Assembly (NCBI GenBank): GCA_030512335.1
Contig: JAULSU010000005.1
Location: 558,001 to 622,000 of the forward strand
DNA: 64,000 bases
Origin: Immersiella caudata
Lineage: Eukaryota > Ascomycota > Sordariomycetes > Sordariales > Lasiosphaeriaceae
Direction of reading: 5' to 3'
Shown: positions 1-10,733 of the stretch, piece after piece
Numbering within the stretch: the stretch's first letter is position 1
Layout: each line of letters opens with the position of its first letter
The notes under the pieces: model-generated
Database searches by the model: none
What the model was told of the DNA's origin: nothing
What the model saw: only the letters and a program-made list of their open reading frames with translations
Translations under genes and position numbers: made by a program

Positions 1-118
1 TCTGGTTCCGGTGTCGGAACGCCTCTCTTGTTGTAGACAGCCTTTAGGCCGCACAAGAACATCCGGCGGTCTTCCCAAACAGTGAAGGACATGAATGCAT
101 CCTGCATCAAGTTCTCGA
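1..118 (-). CDS. Possible 3' part of a gene cut by the left edge
   Basis: One minus-strand frame reads through about 38 codons to the window edge with protein-like composition (aromatic and charged residues such as FTVWEDRR and LKAVYNKRG). It is preceded by a plausible acceptor (gcagcag) near 118. All frames carry stops upstream, so this would be an exon rather than a gene start. No family is recognised and the length is too short to exclude chance. Confidence 0.22.
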
Positions 119-2212
119 TCGCTGTGGGGGCCTGCTGCGACCGTCCAGCTTCAGTGCCTCGGCTGCTATCTTGAGCGAGCCCGTCTCAGCCTCAGAGCGA
201 CGCACAACTGCCCGAAGGGAGCTCTTCTCACAGGGTTGCAGAACTGCCCGAAGGAGGGTTTTTTTTTTTTTTGGCTGAGTGACCTTCGAGAAGATTGGTC
301 CGGAAACGGGGTCGCGGAAATACGGGAATATGCATCGCAGTGCCGTGATTGCGGCGACAAGGCCGCTTTTGCTTTGCGCGCTCTCTTTGGACGCCTTGGG
401 ATCGGGATACGTCGTAAACAACGTGCATTCGTTTGCTTTGCGAGTTGTTGGTTGGTGATTGGATCAGAAGCCACGAGGATCGATTAGCTGGTTGGGTTGT
501 TGGGTGGTTGGAGGAAAATTCTGGTGGGCGAATCGGCGGCCGTGAGATTTTCAAGCTTTGCTGTCCTCGGAGGGTGGGGTGGACGTATCTAGAAACGTCG
601 GATCAAATACCGGGTAGGACTAAGACCATTAGACCCCACGTGTGGCTGTCGAGTCTGGTTTTTGTGTATTGCGGCAGGCCCGCTGGTGGATTCTTGAACA
701 TCTGGATGGCCTCCAAGTCTTGACCACCAAACCGCTCTCAACATTAATATGAAGCAAGAAACACCTTCGCATTCAAAATGAAGGTAGACTTCCAGCATGA
801 AGTCTCCGTATTACAACTCAACGATATCATTCAAATCTGCTGTAAACTATCAGTCCCCTACAGCCGCGCAGATGAGAGAAGTCACCTGAACGCCTTAGCA
901 TACCCCATCTTCCCCGACTGTCAACCCCAACCGACCAGCGGCAACATGGCCTCTCCATACCGACAAAAACAAAACAAACTTAAACCAAACCCCTCCGACC
1001 TCGACACCCCGCCCCCCTTTTCCTCGTGCCTTGTACCTGTTGTTTCTTTGGTTACCGTCCATTACCGGGACACCCAGCTACACAGGGATAAGTGAGTGTA
1101 GCATGTTGAATTGGTAACCTTGCACCGACATCTGGAGTCGGACACGGTGCTGTTGTAGGGGTAACCGCACGAGTAGGTGACGCTCAAGCAGCAGCACATT
1201 GTGGCTTCTTGGGAGCTGCCTGGTTGACCAGGGTTGTGGTTGAGGTTAGTGGGGGTGAAAAGGGGGTTGTAGGAGGGGGCACAGACGGGCCTGGAAGGTG
1301 TTTTTTTGTTGGCGATGGCAAAGTGAGCGCGGCCAGGAAGCCCGGCGTGGGTAGACCTGATATAGTTGATCACCGTCCGAACGTCGACAACTTCTGGGGA
1401 ATCGGCTGAAAAAATTGGACTCGCTATATGACGTAGCTTCGATGCTGCTTGATGACGGGCGAGTGAACTTGGCAACGAACGTTTTAAACCGAGGGTAGTT
1501 ACCGTTTCTCAAAATTGCTAACTGCACAACAGGAACTACCTCGGTGAGATTGTGGACATCGATCAAACGTATCCGAAGCTGAGGGGCAAGGAGCTCGAGC
1601 TCTTTACAAGCTGTCTGTGGTTGATCATGAGGGGAGCGTGCCATTAGTCAGGGAGTTGTGCATGAAAGAGTCGCTCAAGCTTCGTGCCAAGCTCAAGCCC
1701 GAGCTCGCGAGTAGCTCATACGAGGAAGCTGAGTTCGCCAAGTTATGCCCGTGGATGTTGTGGTGGCTTGTTTGGGAGAGAGAGCAGCCTTCCGGGGAGG
1801 GGGAACTATGCACTGGTTTAGTCCGGGTGAGGTTTAACCATGGCCGGTTCAATATTGTTGTGTTGCTGAACTAATAAAGACTTGGTGTGCTTGACTGACG
1901 GTGTCCAACGCAGAGGTTGCCAGGGAAAGCGCCTCTATTCTAGACCATGGTAAATGCTTATCCGGGTGACTGGGTAATTCATGTCCATCTAGGATTTCTT
2001 CTATAACCCCGACGGGTCTGGGGCTACGCGATTCATGCATAGATTAGGGGATATTATCAGAGGCAACGTTGTATTCTGGGCTAGCAGTCTAGGACTATCT
2101 AGGAAATACGGCAGCCCAACATCTTGAAAATGCCTGTGTGCCTGAACTAGCCCCTCCGGAGATGCCTTTGTGCGGAGGTTATCGAGGTGTTGCAGCATCT
2201 CCGCCCCCAAGT
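119..2212. other. Region without a convincing gene
   Basis: No frame on either strand shows a recognisable family, a good start plus splice signals, or sustained coding character. It contains a T-tract near 259-271 and a short direct repeat (ctgcccgaagg) near 208 and 243. The part nearest 2212 may contain unrecognisable remains of the beta-lactamase-like pseudogene C-terminus. A Cys-rich minus-strand frame at 1062-1475 is listed separately. Confidence 0.5.
1062..1475 (-). CDS. Doubtful open frame with Cys-rich tail
   Basis: This minus-strand frame has no recognised domain, but its last 45 residues hold eight or nine cysteines, including CCC and CRC, which recalls small secreted proteins. No signal peptide lies in frame, and no splice junction was found that would supply one. 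It may be a fragment of a decayed secreted protein or chance. Confidence 0.18.
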   Translation of the reverse strand: MPSSLARHQAASKLRHIASPIFSADSPEVVDVRTVINYIRSTHAGLPGRAHFAIANKKTPSRPVCAPSYNPLFTPTNLNHNPGQPGSSQEATMCCCLSVTYSCGYPYNSTVSDSRCRCKVTNSTCYTHLSLCSWVSR

Positions 2213-3253
2213 TCATATGGGATACGACTTTGTTCCCCATAATGACTTCTTTGAGAAGTCGATCTTTCCCCTTGCCCACTGCTCAAGAAGCAAGTTACTT
2301 GAATCGACCTTGAGCAGGTCATCGAGCCAAACAGCCCAATTGGAGGCGTCAGTAACCGTTGTGCTGACTGCTTGTGCTGCGGCGTGCACTGTGCCATCCC
2401 ATATCCCTGGTTGCAGAAGCTCGTGGAAGGTTTTGTCGTCAAGGGTGGCATAGGGAGTTGCGAAGTCCGCTGGGTTGATGCCCGATGCTTGGGCCGTTGA
2501 CTTTGTCATTTGCAGTGGCTGAAAGATTCATTGCTCTACAAACTGCCCGTAGCTCACGCCTGCAACGTTGTCGATGATCTTACCCAAGAGGTCGTAGTTC
2601 TAGCTGCTGTATTTACACGTTGATCGAAACTGGCCAACTTGGGGAAGCGTGTTGGAGTACCGAACGGACTCGGACGGTTCAATGAGCAGTTCACCTTGCG
2701 CTCCATACCACCACTGATTCGACATGCCCAATCCCGTTCGATGGCTGAGGAGATCCAGAATTGTTGCGTTGTTTGTGACGTTTGAGCATTGGGTATCGAA
2801 GTCGGGCAGCAGCGATTTGACTTTGGTGTCCCAGCGGAGTTTCCCTTCATGGACGAGAAGACTGATTGCAGAGCCTGTGAAAGCTTTTGTGAGGGAAGCT
2901 ACAGAATAGAGTGTATCTGATGTTGGCTTCTCGCCGGTAGCAACGTTCTTCGCGCCGAAGTTGCGCTCGAAAATCGTGGCGCCCCTGAATGATACGCCGA
3001 TTGAGGCTCCTAGAGCGCCGCCGGCCTGGAGAATCTGCTCTAACGCAGTAACGGCCTGCTGCAATCGCGCCTCGATGGGGCTCGTCTCGGGCATCTCCGT
3101 TTCGACTTGGGAGCCAGCCGATCCCATTTTGGACCTTGAGGCGTTGCTTGTCCCTGGCTGCTGCTCGATCTGCTTTGGCATTTTCCAAAGTCGTTTAGGG
3201 TGAAGCAAGATCTGTGCAACTAATGCTGCCCGCTGAAGAGCTTTGGGGAACAT
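2213..3253 (-). pseudogene. Beta-lactamase-like serine hydrolase, broken by two stops
   Basis: From ATG 3253 the frame encodes a PF00144-type serine hydrolase (beta-lactamase/transpeptidase-like). The SxxK nucleophile motif is seen as SLTK within VASLTKAFTGSA, followed by LLSHRTGLG and FRST. The same frame then meets TAG near 2588 where the family has Trp in a Y-S-x-W-N-Y segment. It continues as coding-like sequence (NYDLLGKIID, then SYGQFVEQ), meets TGA near 2525 where Arg fits (EQ-stop-IFQPL), and continues to about 2213 with FATPYATLDD. Both stops are one C:G to T:A change from the expected codon (TGG to TAG, CGA to TGA). The rest of the family C-terminus is not recognisable. A function is unlikely unless the stops are assembly errors. 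There is no classical signal peptide. Confidence 0.75.
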
Positions 3254-3373
3254 GGGCGCCGCGTGGGAAGGGCATTGAACTGGGTGCTAGAATGCCAATC
3301 ATGACGGTAAGGTTTTCGGAAAACACCGTATGAACAAGAGGGTTTCGAGACGAAATATGTGCACAGCTAGCCG

Positions 3374-4756
3374 TCAGGGGGTGGAGCCGAGCTGAGTAAG
3401 GGGTTGCGGAATGGAATGAACGCCTCGTTTTTTCCCATCGACCGCTAGCCAGCAAAAGACCAACTGCGAGTCAAACTCCCCTGCATAAAGAATATCTCCT
3501 GGCTCTCCATTAACCGCATCCCACAAAGCCCTCGCCTCAAGATCCATATCCCTCCTCGCAATCGTTCCATTTAACTCCTTCTCGCCATCCTCTCTTGCAA
3601 GTCTCACTGTCTCGCTGTCAGGAACGCCCCCAAACCCTCTCCTCGACCTCAAGGGAAGAACTCACCATGCAAGTAAACCGCCGTTCTCTTCCCACTAAAC
3701 AACGCATGCGGCACATTCGTCACATTATCCGAGTTCGCATCCCCAATCGCATACACCCCCGGCACGTTCGTCACCAATCCCGCCGTCGGATCTGCAGACA
3801 ACCTGCCCCTGAGCAACTGCACCCCCAAATCCCGTCCTACATTGCTGGTTTGCTCCGATGGGAAGCTCGCCAAGAAGGCCGCCCTCTCCACCGGCAGTCC
3901 CTCGGTGAACTCCACCCTGAACCAGTCATGCTCCGCAACGGTAGGGAGACTGGGATCTTCATGGCCTGTTGACCCTTCGCGAAGACGAGTGATGAACTTG
4001 ATAGTCCTGTTTTCAACAGCGACACCGTGGATGCGGAGGTATTTCTCCAGCCAGGGAACTTCTTTTCCGTCTCGGCGCGCGCGGCAGGGGTGTCGGTGCC
4101 GTTGACAAAGGCTACAACGTTGGAGTTGAGAGTCACCGTCTCTCTAACTGCGCCGGGGGCGTCGGTCAGGGGTCCGAGAAGACCGAGGGGCTGATCTGCG
4201 TGCTCGTGGCCGTCACACCAAGGACACCAGAAGATGCCTTTCCCCCAGTTTTCGGCAATGCCGGGGGTTAAAGGAGAATGTCGCGAAGGCCGGTGGCGAG
4301 GATGACTTTGCGGGCTGTGAGGTTGGATTGAGAAGAGGTGGCGAGGGTGAAGTAGGTGTTCTGGGAGTTTCCAGGGGTTATTTTGGTGACGGTGCCGTTG
4401 ATCATGTCAACGGTGTCGTAGTGGGAAAGCTGCTGGCGGGCCGCCCAGCGGAAGTAGGCCGGGGTGAAACCTTAGATGCGGTAGCAGGGGGGAGAAGAGG
4501 TTTGCGGGGTGAGCATACCATCGAATCCAAGGACGTCGTGCATGTGTCGGGTTGGGGCGTTGCGGTATACGCCCGAGTCGATGAGAAGGACCTTTCGACG
4601 GGCCCGGACAAGTCCGCTTAAAGCGCTGAGGCCTGCCGGACCGCCACCCACGACGATGGCGTCAAAGTCGGGCGTCACGGATGTTTGGCGTGGTAAAACA
4701 GCTCCATTGACTGCAAGCGCCAGGGCTGAGCACGAAGCAATAAGGTTTGGGCGCAT
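3374..4756 (-). pseudogene. GliT-like FAD thioredoxin/disulfide oxidoreductase with two frameshifts
   Basis: The N-terminus looks like a signal peptide (residues 1-20), followed by the FAD-binding GGGPAGLSA motif, then ATG.RDIL and the redox CPWCDG (CxxC) motif, and a C-terminal YAIGDAN FAD motif. This matches pyridine nucleotide-disulfide oxidoreductases of the thioredoxin reductase/GliT group. Two introns fit well: 4518-4471 (gtatgc...taag) and 3665-3607 (gtgagt...acag), after which the tail resumes as LAREDG. Between them the frame slips twice, near 4262-4276 just before TPGIAENWG and near 4062-4068 before EVPWLEKYL. Each slip needs one extra base, and both sit in or beside homopolymers. 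Either the gene is decaying or the assembly lost two bases. GliT relatives often protect dithiol metabolites, but no biosynthetic cluster is seen beside this gene. Confidence 0.65.
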
Positions 4757-5425
4757 GGTGATCCCCTGAGTGTCTGTGATGATGGTGGTGGCTCAATTTC
4801 GAGTTGACGGATGCTTTGCTCTGTCATCTGAACGCAAGCCAAAACTGTCTTGTCGTAGGTTATATACCCACATGGGACCGCAACAACGGCAGTTCCCTCC
4901 CACTGCAGCCCGCCAACCCCCCGCAACCGAGCCGCACAGCGGGCTGGTGGTTGAGACATGCATCAACTCGCGGCTTCCGCGCGAATATCGTGGCCCCTTA
5001 GATTTGTCAAATGATCCGTGACGAAAATCCTTTACGTCATGAGAGCTCCAAACACTGAGACTTGCACGCGTGCGGGGGATCGACATCCCGTTCCGCAACG
5101 CTTTCCCCAGACTCCCTCCTGAGATGCGCTTGCTGTTGAGTCCCGCCAAAGATTTCCCCAGATGAAGGTCGGTAGCACCGGATCGGGGTGCGCCCCAGGT
5201 TACCCGACTGCAACTGCGAAAGGTGTGACAATCTTTGCGTCAGGAACACAAGAGCCGTTGTCGCAGATGTCGGCCGTCTTCGTGCTGTGTGCCAAATCCT
5301 GTTGTATTTCTGCTTCGAATGGACCGTAGGATATGATAAGGTCACTCCCAGCGTGGAAACGGAGGCAACCGGAACAAATTGCTGCCACAGCGACGCTTTT
5401 GGACAAAAAAAGGTTGCACCGAAGC
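4757..5425. other. Upstream region of the FAD gene, no gene seen
   Basis: This lies between the start of the FAD gene and the end of the next minus-strand gene. It holds only overlapping frames without family resemblance or splice signals, and presumably includes the promoter of the FAD gene and the 3' end of its neighbour. Confidence 0.5.
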
Positions 5426-8418
5426 TCATTGGTCGGTGGGCGGAGTGGCAGGGACTCCAGGCACTGAGGAAGATGGGGGACGAGCGGCGTCCCCTGTCTT
5501 GCCGACCATCCACTCGTCAACAGCTTTCTTTGACGCCTCCTTTCTCCTCCTTTCTGTGGTAAAGTCAATATCACTACCTTGCCACATCCAAAAGGGCATA
5601 ATGGGTTGTCAGTGAGCACACACCTCTCAGCTTAGCAGTTGTATCAGCGTAAGCCTGGATCTCCTCCTTGGTCAAGACTCGTAACACAACGACGAAGTCA
5701 TCTCGAATCTCAAACCGCTCCTTGCCAATGGTCAATGCCTCTGGGTTCACCATCTTGCGGCTGATCTTGGTCCATCGTGCCCAAGCCGGGACATCAGTCT
5801 TGCCAATATCTGGTTTGTGCACACCTCCTCTCGTATCGGGAGCTGTCTCGGGAAAGTTGGGCGTGGGCTTCTTCAGAATTCCTTTGACATGCACCTTGTC
5901 CTTGGGACTTTCGGGCAACTTTTCAGAGTCTAGCACTTGAGTTTCCGTGGGTAGGTTGAACGTGATCCGCTGAAAGCGGGTTCGTTCTTGCTCGTTGTCA
6001 GAGCTAGCTGTGGGCTCGTCAAGGTGGCTAGCAGAGCTTCTCCGCCGCCTAGTCGCTACCTTTCCATCGTCAACGTCCGCAAAGCGAGGAGCCAGGCGAC
6101 TCCAAATGTGCTCATCTGGGTGGGCGCCAGAGTCATCGAGTTCTTTCGTGCCCCAGTCTTTTGGTGGCTCCCAGTTCAGATGTGGATTGGGATGCGATCC
6201 TGGGTTTGACTTGAGTTTTCCGGGGTATTTCAGGTCATACCTTGCCAGACTCTCTGGCCCTGTGTACCGGTAAGTGTCCACCGTGTCACCAAAGTCGTGA
6301 AAGGATAAAGGCCTTCTCCTTGGACGATCGGTTGTCGTCGATATCCTACGCGTGGGTGTAGTCTCCTGCTCTCCAGGCTGACCTTGCAGGTTTGCCGGGG
6401 TTGATCCTGCAAACGCCGTTCTCTGGCCCGTTTCGTCCGCTTCTCCCTTGACTGGCACACTTGGGTTGGTGCTTGATGGGGCCGTTTCTGGGAAGACGTC
6501 TCCCCACTCCGCTCGACTGTATAGCTCCGCAAGGCGGTTGACCGCTTCTAGGTACTCGGTAACTCCCATCGCGGCAGACGCCTGGACACAGCGAGCTGCT
6601 TCCCACAAGTCGGCCCAAGACTCCCCGCCCGCCCTGGGGTCTGCACCTCCTGCTAGAAGTAGCTCCACTTCGTCCAAGTTCCCGGAAGATGCTGCAACAA
6701 GCAACGGCGGATCAGGAATCCATGCCTGCGTCTCTTGCTCATTATCCTTCTCGTTGCTTTTGAGGCGTGGCTCCTGGGTATGACTGAGCAGGTCTTGATC
6801 TGTGCTTCCATCGGGATTCTCATGGATGTCGCCGTGAGAAGTCCTAGGTATGGCGAAAAGCGCGAGTTGTTCTTGGTGGAACGAAACATGGCGACGGAAC
6901 TGCGTGGGGTCGACAGTGACGACGATGTTCGTCCCTTTGATAGCTGGCGTGTTTTCCTTTAGGGACTCGGCCCATTCATCACAAAAGGGGCATTCTTGAG
7001 CTGGAACAGCATCAGCAGACCGCTGACTGGCATCCACAAGAACTCGAATCTGGCTTTGTTGGGCCAGAATGTCTTTGTGTCTGCTCACTGCGTGCAATTC
7101 CATCCGCTCCAGGGACTTGAATGGTCCTTCCTGACAGATAATGCAGGCCCATGTCCTTCGATGGTGTTGCATCTCATGGTCAAACCATGCACGGCTGTCG
7201 CCGAAGACGCAGTTGTCGCAGTCAGCTCCACCCAGTGTGCAAACGTATGCCCTCAAGTCATGAAAGGCGTGCCTGCGCCACTCGAGCTCCTTGGAAATGG
7301 TTTGGATCCCATAACAAAAGGGGCATTCGAACATGGCCTCGCCCTTGCATACCTCAGCAAGAGTTAGTAGTCGGAGAGCGCCTTCATTGCCTCCGGTGAT
7401 CTGGAATGAGGAGCTCGCTGATACGTACGACCTATCGTCATCCTGTCGCCCAGTGAGGTCCAGGCGGGCTAGTCGGGTGACATCGAGTGTTGATGCCTTT
7501 GTGGATGGTCGCGTTTGAGCTCCTTCTGAGACGCTTCCCAGCTTACTCATCGCTGGGGAGTATATGGGTTTGCCTTTCTCTTCTTGTGATACCAGGAATG
7601 CATTCTGGGCCAATATATCCTCAGTGGCTTGCTCTTCTTCAGTCCCTTCCGGTTGGTCGATATTCCCAACCGTCCGTGCTCGGTGTTGGCGAGAGTACCG
7701 AAAGAACTGGCGACGCTTGGTGATGGCTCGTCCGAGACGGTTGCACAAAATCTCATTCCTCTGCAGTTTGGGGTATCTCTCTGCCACATAATTGATGTCG
7801 AATTGGTCAAGAAAGGGACTGTTCTTCCAGTACGCTAGTTGGGTGGCTTTGGCGAATCGATCACGAGGGGTCGCCTTCCGAATCAAGATGGAAATACGAA
7901 GTAGGCTCCGGATGCATTCTGATGCCACATCGAGTATATCGTGAGCTTCATCTCGCTCAACAGAGCCTCTTGACTCTGTGGTCACGGGCTCCGAGGGTAT
8001 CGTCCTGTTCTCTCGGTTCCCGGCAACGATCTCAGAGACTGTCACGGCGTCAGAGGGCTTCTTGATGTCAACGGCGGAATCTTGTCATACGGTCTTCTAA
8101 CGCATCATCCAAGTCCTCAAGCAAATCCAGCACCTGCTCGAGCAGTTCGCTAGCAGCGGCAAGGCGTGCCTCCAGGGAAAACTTGGATTCAGGCGGGTTT
8201 CGTGCGCCGATGTTGCCAGCCCACAAGAGGAACCGATCGCGAACATCGCCGACTTGGTCTGCAGTGATAGTTTTCTAGGAAAAATCAGTAAGCTGCTGCT
8301 TTCAGAACTGGGGCGAGGGCCTCACTTTTTGACCGTCAGCTTCCAGCGCCGACTTGATCTCACTAAACCGCGTCTCAATACGCCCCACTTTCGCAGCGAC
8401 GTGTATTGGGTCCTCCAT
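5426..8418 (-). CDS. C2H2-type zinc-finger/ankyrin-like fungal regulator protein
   Basis: The four-exon model starts at ATG 8418, with introns 8325-8275, 8090-8039 and 5623-5554, all GT-AG with plausible branch points; it ends at TGA 5428-5426. The N-terminus carries the conserved fungal segment VRDRFLLWAGNIGA followed by a helical leader and LVRK/PRDRF-type sequence (LIRKATPRDRF). The centre has a run of Cys/His pairs (CPFCYG, CDNC, CIICQ, CPFCDEW) typical of the acuF-related C2H2-type domain in fungal proteins that often precede NACHT or ankyrin parts. About residue 500 there is one ankyrin-like unit (AASSGNLDEVELLLAGGADP). The C-terminus is charged. The third intron restores an open basic end (RRRKEASKKAVDEW), which argues for the longer model. 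It is divergent from the DUF7580 gene, sharing 332 bp. Role unknown; a signalling or regulatory part of a STAND-like system is inference. Confidence 0.75.
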
Positions 8419-8750
8419 CCGCTAGGGCGTGATGGCTTCACACCGGTCTGGTGAGAAAGTCCTGATGATGGAGGAAACAAGTGTTAAGGATTGCATTTTA
8501 GAGTTCTGGTCGGTCAAATGAGAAACCTGGAAAGGGTGAGCTCCCGCAACCGGCAGGCACCCACCCACCCCGCGATGCCCCGCGATGTGAACCTGGAAAT
8601 AACGGCTTCCGATTGGCCGCAGAGCCAGATGAGGGGCTAGGGGCTCAACCGCTGATCAAATCCGTTGACCTCAGGCTTCCTCTTGTCACCCCCCCCCCCC
8701 CCCCGCCCCCCTAGGATGTTCCGGCATCAAGGCAATCGGCACCTGCTATC
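8419..8750. promoter_or_regulatory. Shared divergent promoter with C-tract
   Basis: The 332 bp lie between the start codons of the C2H2/ankyrin gene and the DUF7580 gene, so both promoters must fit here. Near 8690-8711 there is a run of C broken by one G, about 40 bp before the plus-strand start. No TATA box is obvious. Confidence 0.5.
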
Positions 8751-10733
8751 ATGTCAGGCATCGAAGTCGCGGGAATCGTCCTTGGGACCTTCCCAGTCGC
8801 CATCTGGGCATTGGAACGGTATCGGGAGGCGGCACGAGTGATGGGTTTCTGGTACGAAATTCGGCTCGAGTACCAACGCAGCTCCAACGAGCTCAAATTC
8901 CACCGCCTGAGCTTCATTCGCAACTTGAAGCAGCTATTACTCCCTATCGTGCCCGACGATACCCAATTACATCGCCTGATCGGCGACCCAGGGGGCGAAG
9001 CATGGCAAGACCCCGCGATTCAGCGTGCACTGGAGGCCAGACTTCAAGACTCATACGACATCTACCTTGAGATCTTGAGTGAAATGCAACGTGTCATGTC
9101 AGATTTGAACCAAGAACTGGCAATTGACAACGATGCAGCCCAGCCGAAGGCCCGAAGAAACGGCGGCGCCAAGGCGCCAACTCCTTCTCGCATCAAGCAG
9201 ACATTTGACCGCTCCAGCCGCTCCTACCAAGCTTTTCGGGTCAAGTTCAGCTTGGGGGAACAGGCAAGGACACGGCTTTTCACTGAGTTTCAGACGTACA
9301 ATGATCGGCTCGAAAAGCTGATGGCCTCGAGTGATGTTGTCTCAGAGTTGGAAGAAACACGCCAGAAACAACAGCAACAGGCGTCGAAGCCTGCGATGAG
9401 TGCCATTACGAAGTTCTGGGGTACCGCAGAAAAGCTATATCGAGCGCTTTTCGAGGCTTGGAGTTGCAGTTGTCGAGACCACCATTGCGCCCAACTAGAA
9501 CTGCGGCATCGAGATCTCAGGGACAATGACTTCCAACTGCACCTCGACTCTGGAACTCGGGAGGTTCCCGGAAGCAGCCTCTGGTCGAGGTATCAAGTGA
9601 CTGTCAAAATTTTGGGAGAAGAGCCCCAGAGTATCGTCAGAATGTTTGGGCGAATGAGTATCCAGGAAACATCGACCAGGATTTCCAACCTGACGGCTGA
9701 GTCGAACACCCAGCGCCAAAGAAAGACCCTCAACAAATCGGTGCATTTTGGGCCCGACCCCAAAGACAAGGAGGGGTTGAGTGTGGAACCACCAACAAAG
9801 GCTTCTCTCCAAACCAAGTAGGATAATCACGATCTTTGGTTTTTTTTTTCAGTGAGGGCTAACACGAACAGGTCCGTCACACAAGCCGTTACTGTGGTCG
9901 AAAAGCAGTCTAAGTTGTCTTTCCGACCAAACCCGCCGCCTTCTCCTCCACCATCTTACTACGACTCTCCAGAACAACCTCTCCATATCATCACGGACCT
10001 CTGCCACACACTCGAAGCGGACGCATCAGCAACCCCTCCATCGAAACCAAGTCCTGGCCCGCTCGGATACCTTCGACTTGAAGATTCAGACACCCAGTTC
10101 GCCATTCACAGTGATTTCGTTCACCAACTACCACTTGACCATTGCAACATTGATCTCTCCAGTCTTTTTATGGGCCAATCAAAGTCACCATTGACGCGGC
10201 GGCAACGCTATCGCCTCTCTCTTGTCCTTGCGTCCTCATTTGTTCAACTTAAAGATACCTCTTGGATTCAAGGACCTTGGGATAAGCGAACTGTTCATTT
10301 TCCATCAACTCACAAGGGACAAGCTGACCTCGACTCTCCGTTTATCATCAGTCGATTCAGGGGTTCTCATCAGATCGCGAGTCGTCTGCCTACTGAAGGC
10401 ACGACCCCGAACGAGAACGATGTCGCAGGCATTGCTTGCCTCGGGATCTTACTCTTGGAGCTTTGCTTTGGACGCCCCATAGAGAAACATCCAAGCCGGC
10501 TGGTGATCCCGGGTGGTGGAGAAGGAGAACAGATACGAGCCGCGTTAGACTTGATCGCCGCTTTGGAGTGGCTGAAGGAGGTCAACGACGAGGCTGGCGC
10601 GGATTACACCGAAGCGGTAGAGTGGTGTCTGGCGGGGTGCAGGACGTTGTCCCGAGATGGAGGCTCATGGAGGAAACACATGGTGGAAAGGGTTGTTGAG
10701 CCGCTGGAAAGGTGCTACAAGTATCTCGGTTGA
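8751..10733 (+). CDS. DUF7580 protein: helical N-terminus plus kinase-lobe-like C-terminus
   Basis: Start ATG 8751; one intron 9818-9871 (AA|gtagga, branch GCTAAC, acceptor cgaacag) joins the two frames in phase, giving 642 residues. The first 20 residues are hydrophobic (VAGIVLGTFPVAIW) and are followed by about 230 residues of helical, charged sequence, as in HeLo-like or DUF7580 N-terminal parts. A disordered Pro/Ser linker follows. The last 230 residues contain LASSFVQLKDTSWIQGPW and NENDVAGIACLGILLLELCFG, the core of DUF7580, which resembles the C-lobe of a protein kinase without visible catalytic residues (no HRD or DFG). The protein is probably cytosolic. Relationship to fungal incompatibility or death signalling is inference from this architecture. 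Confidence 0.82.
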
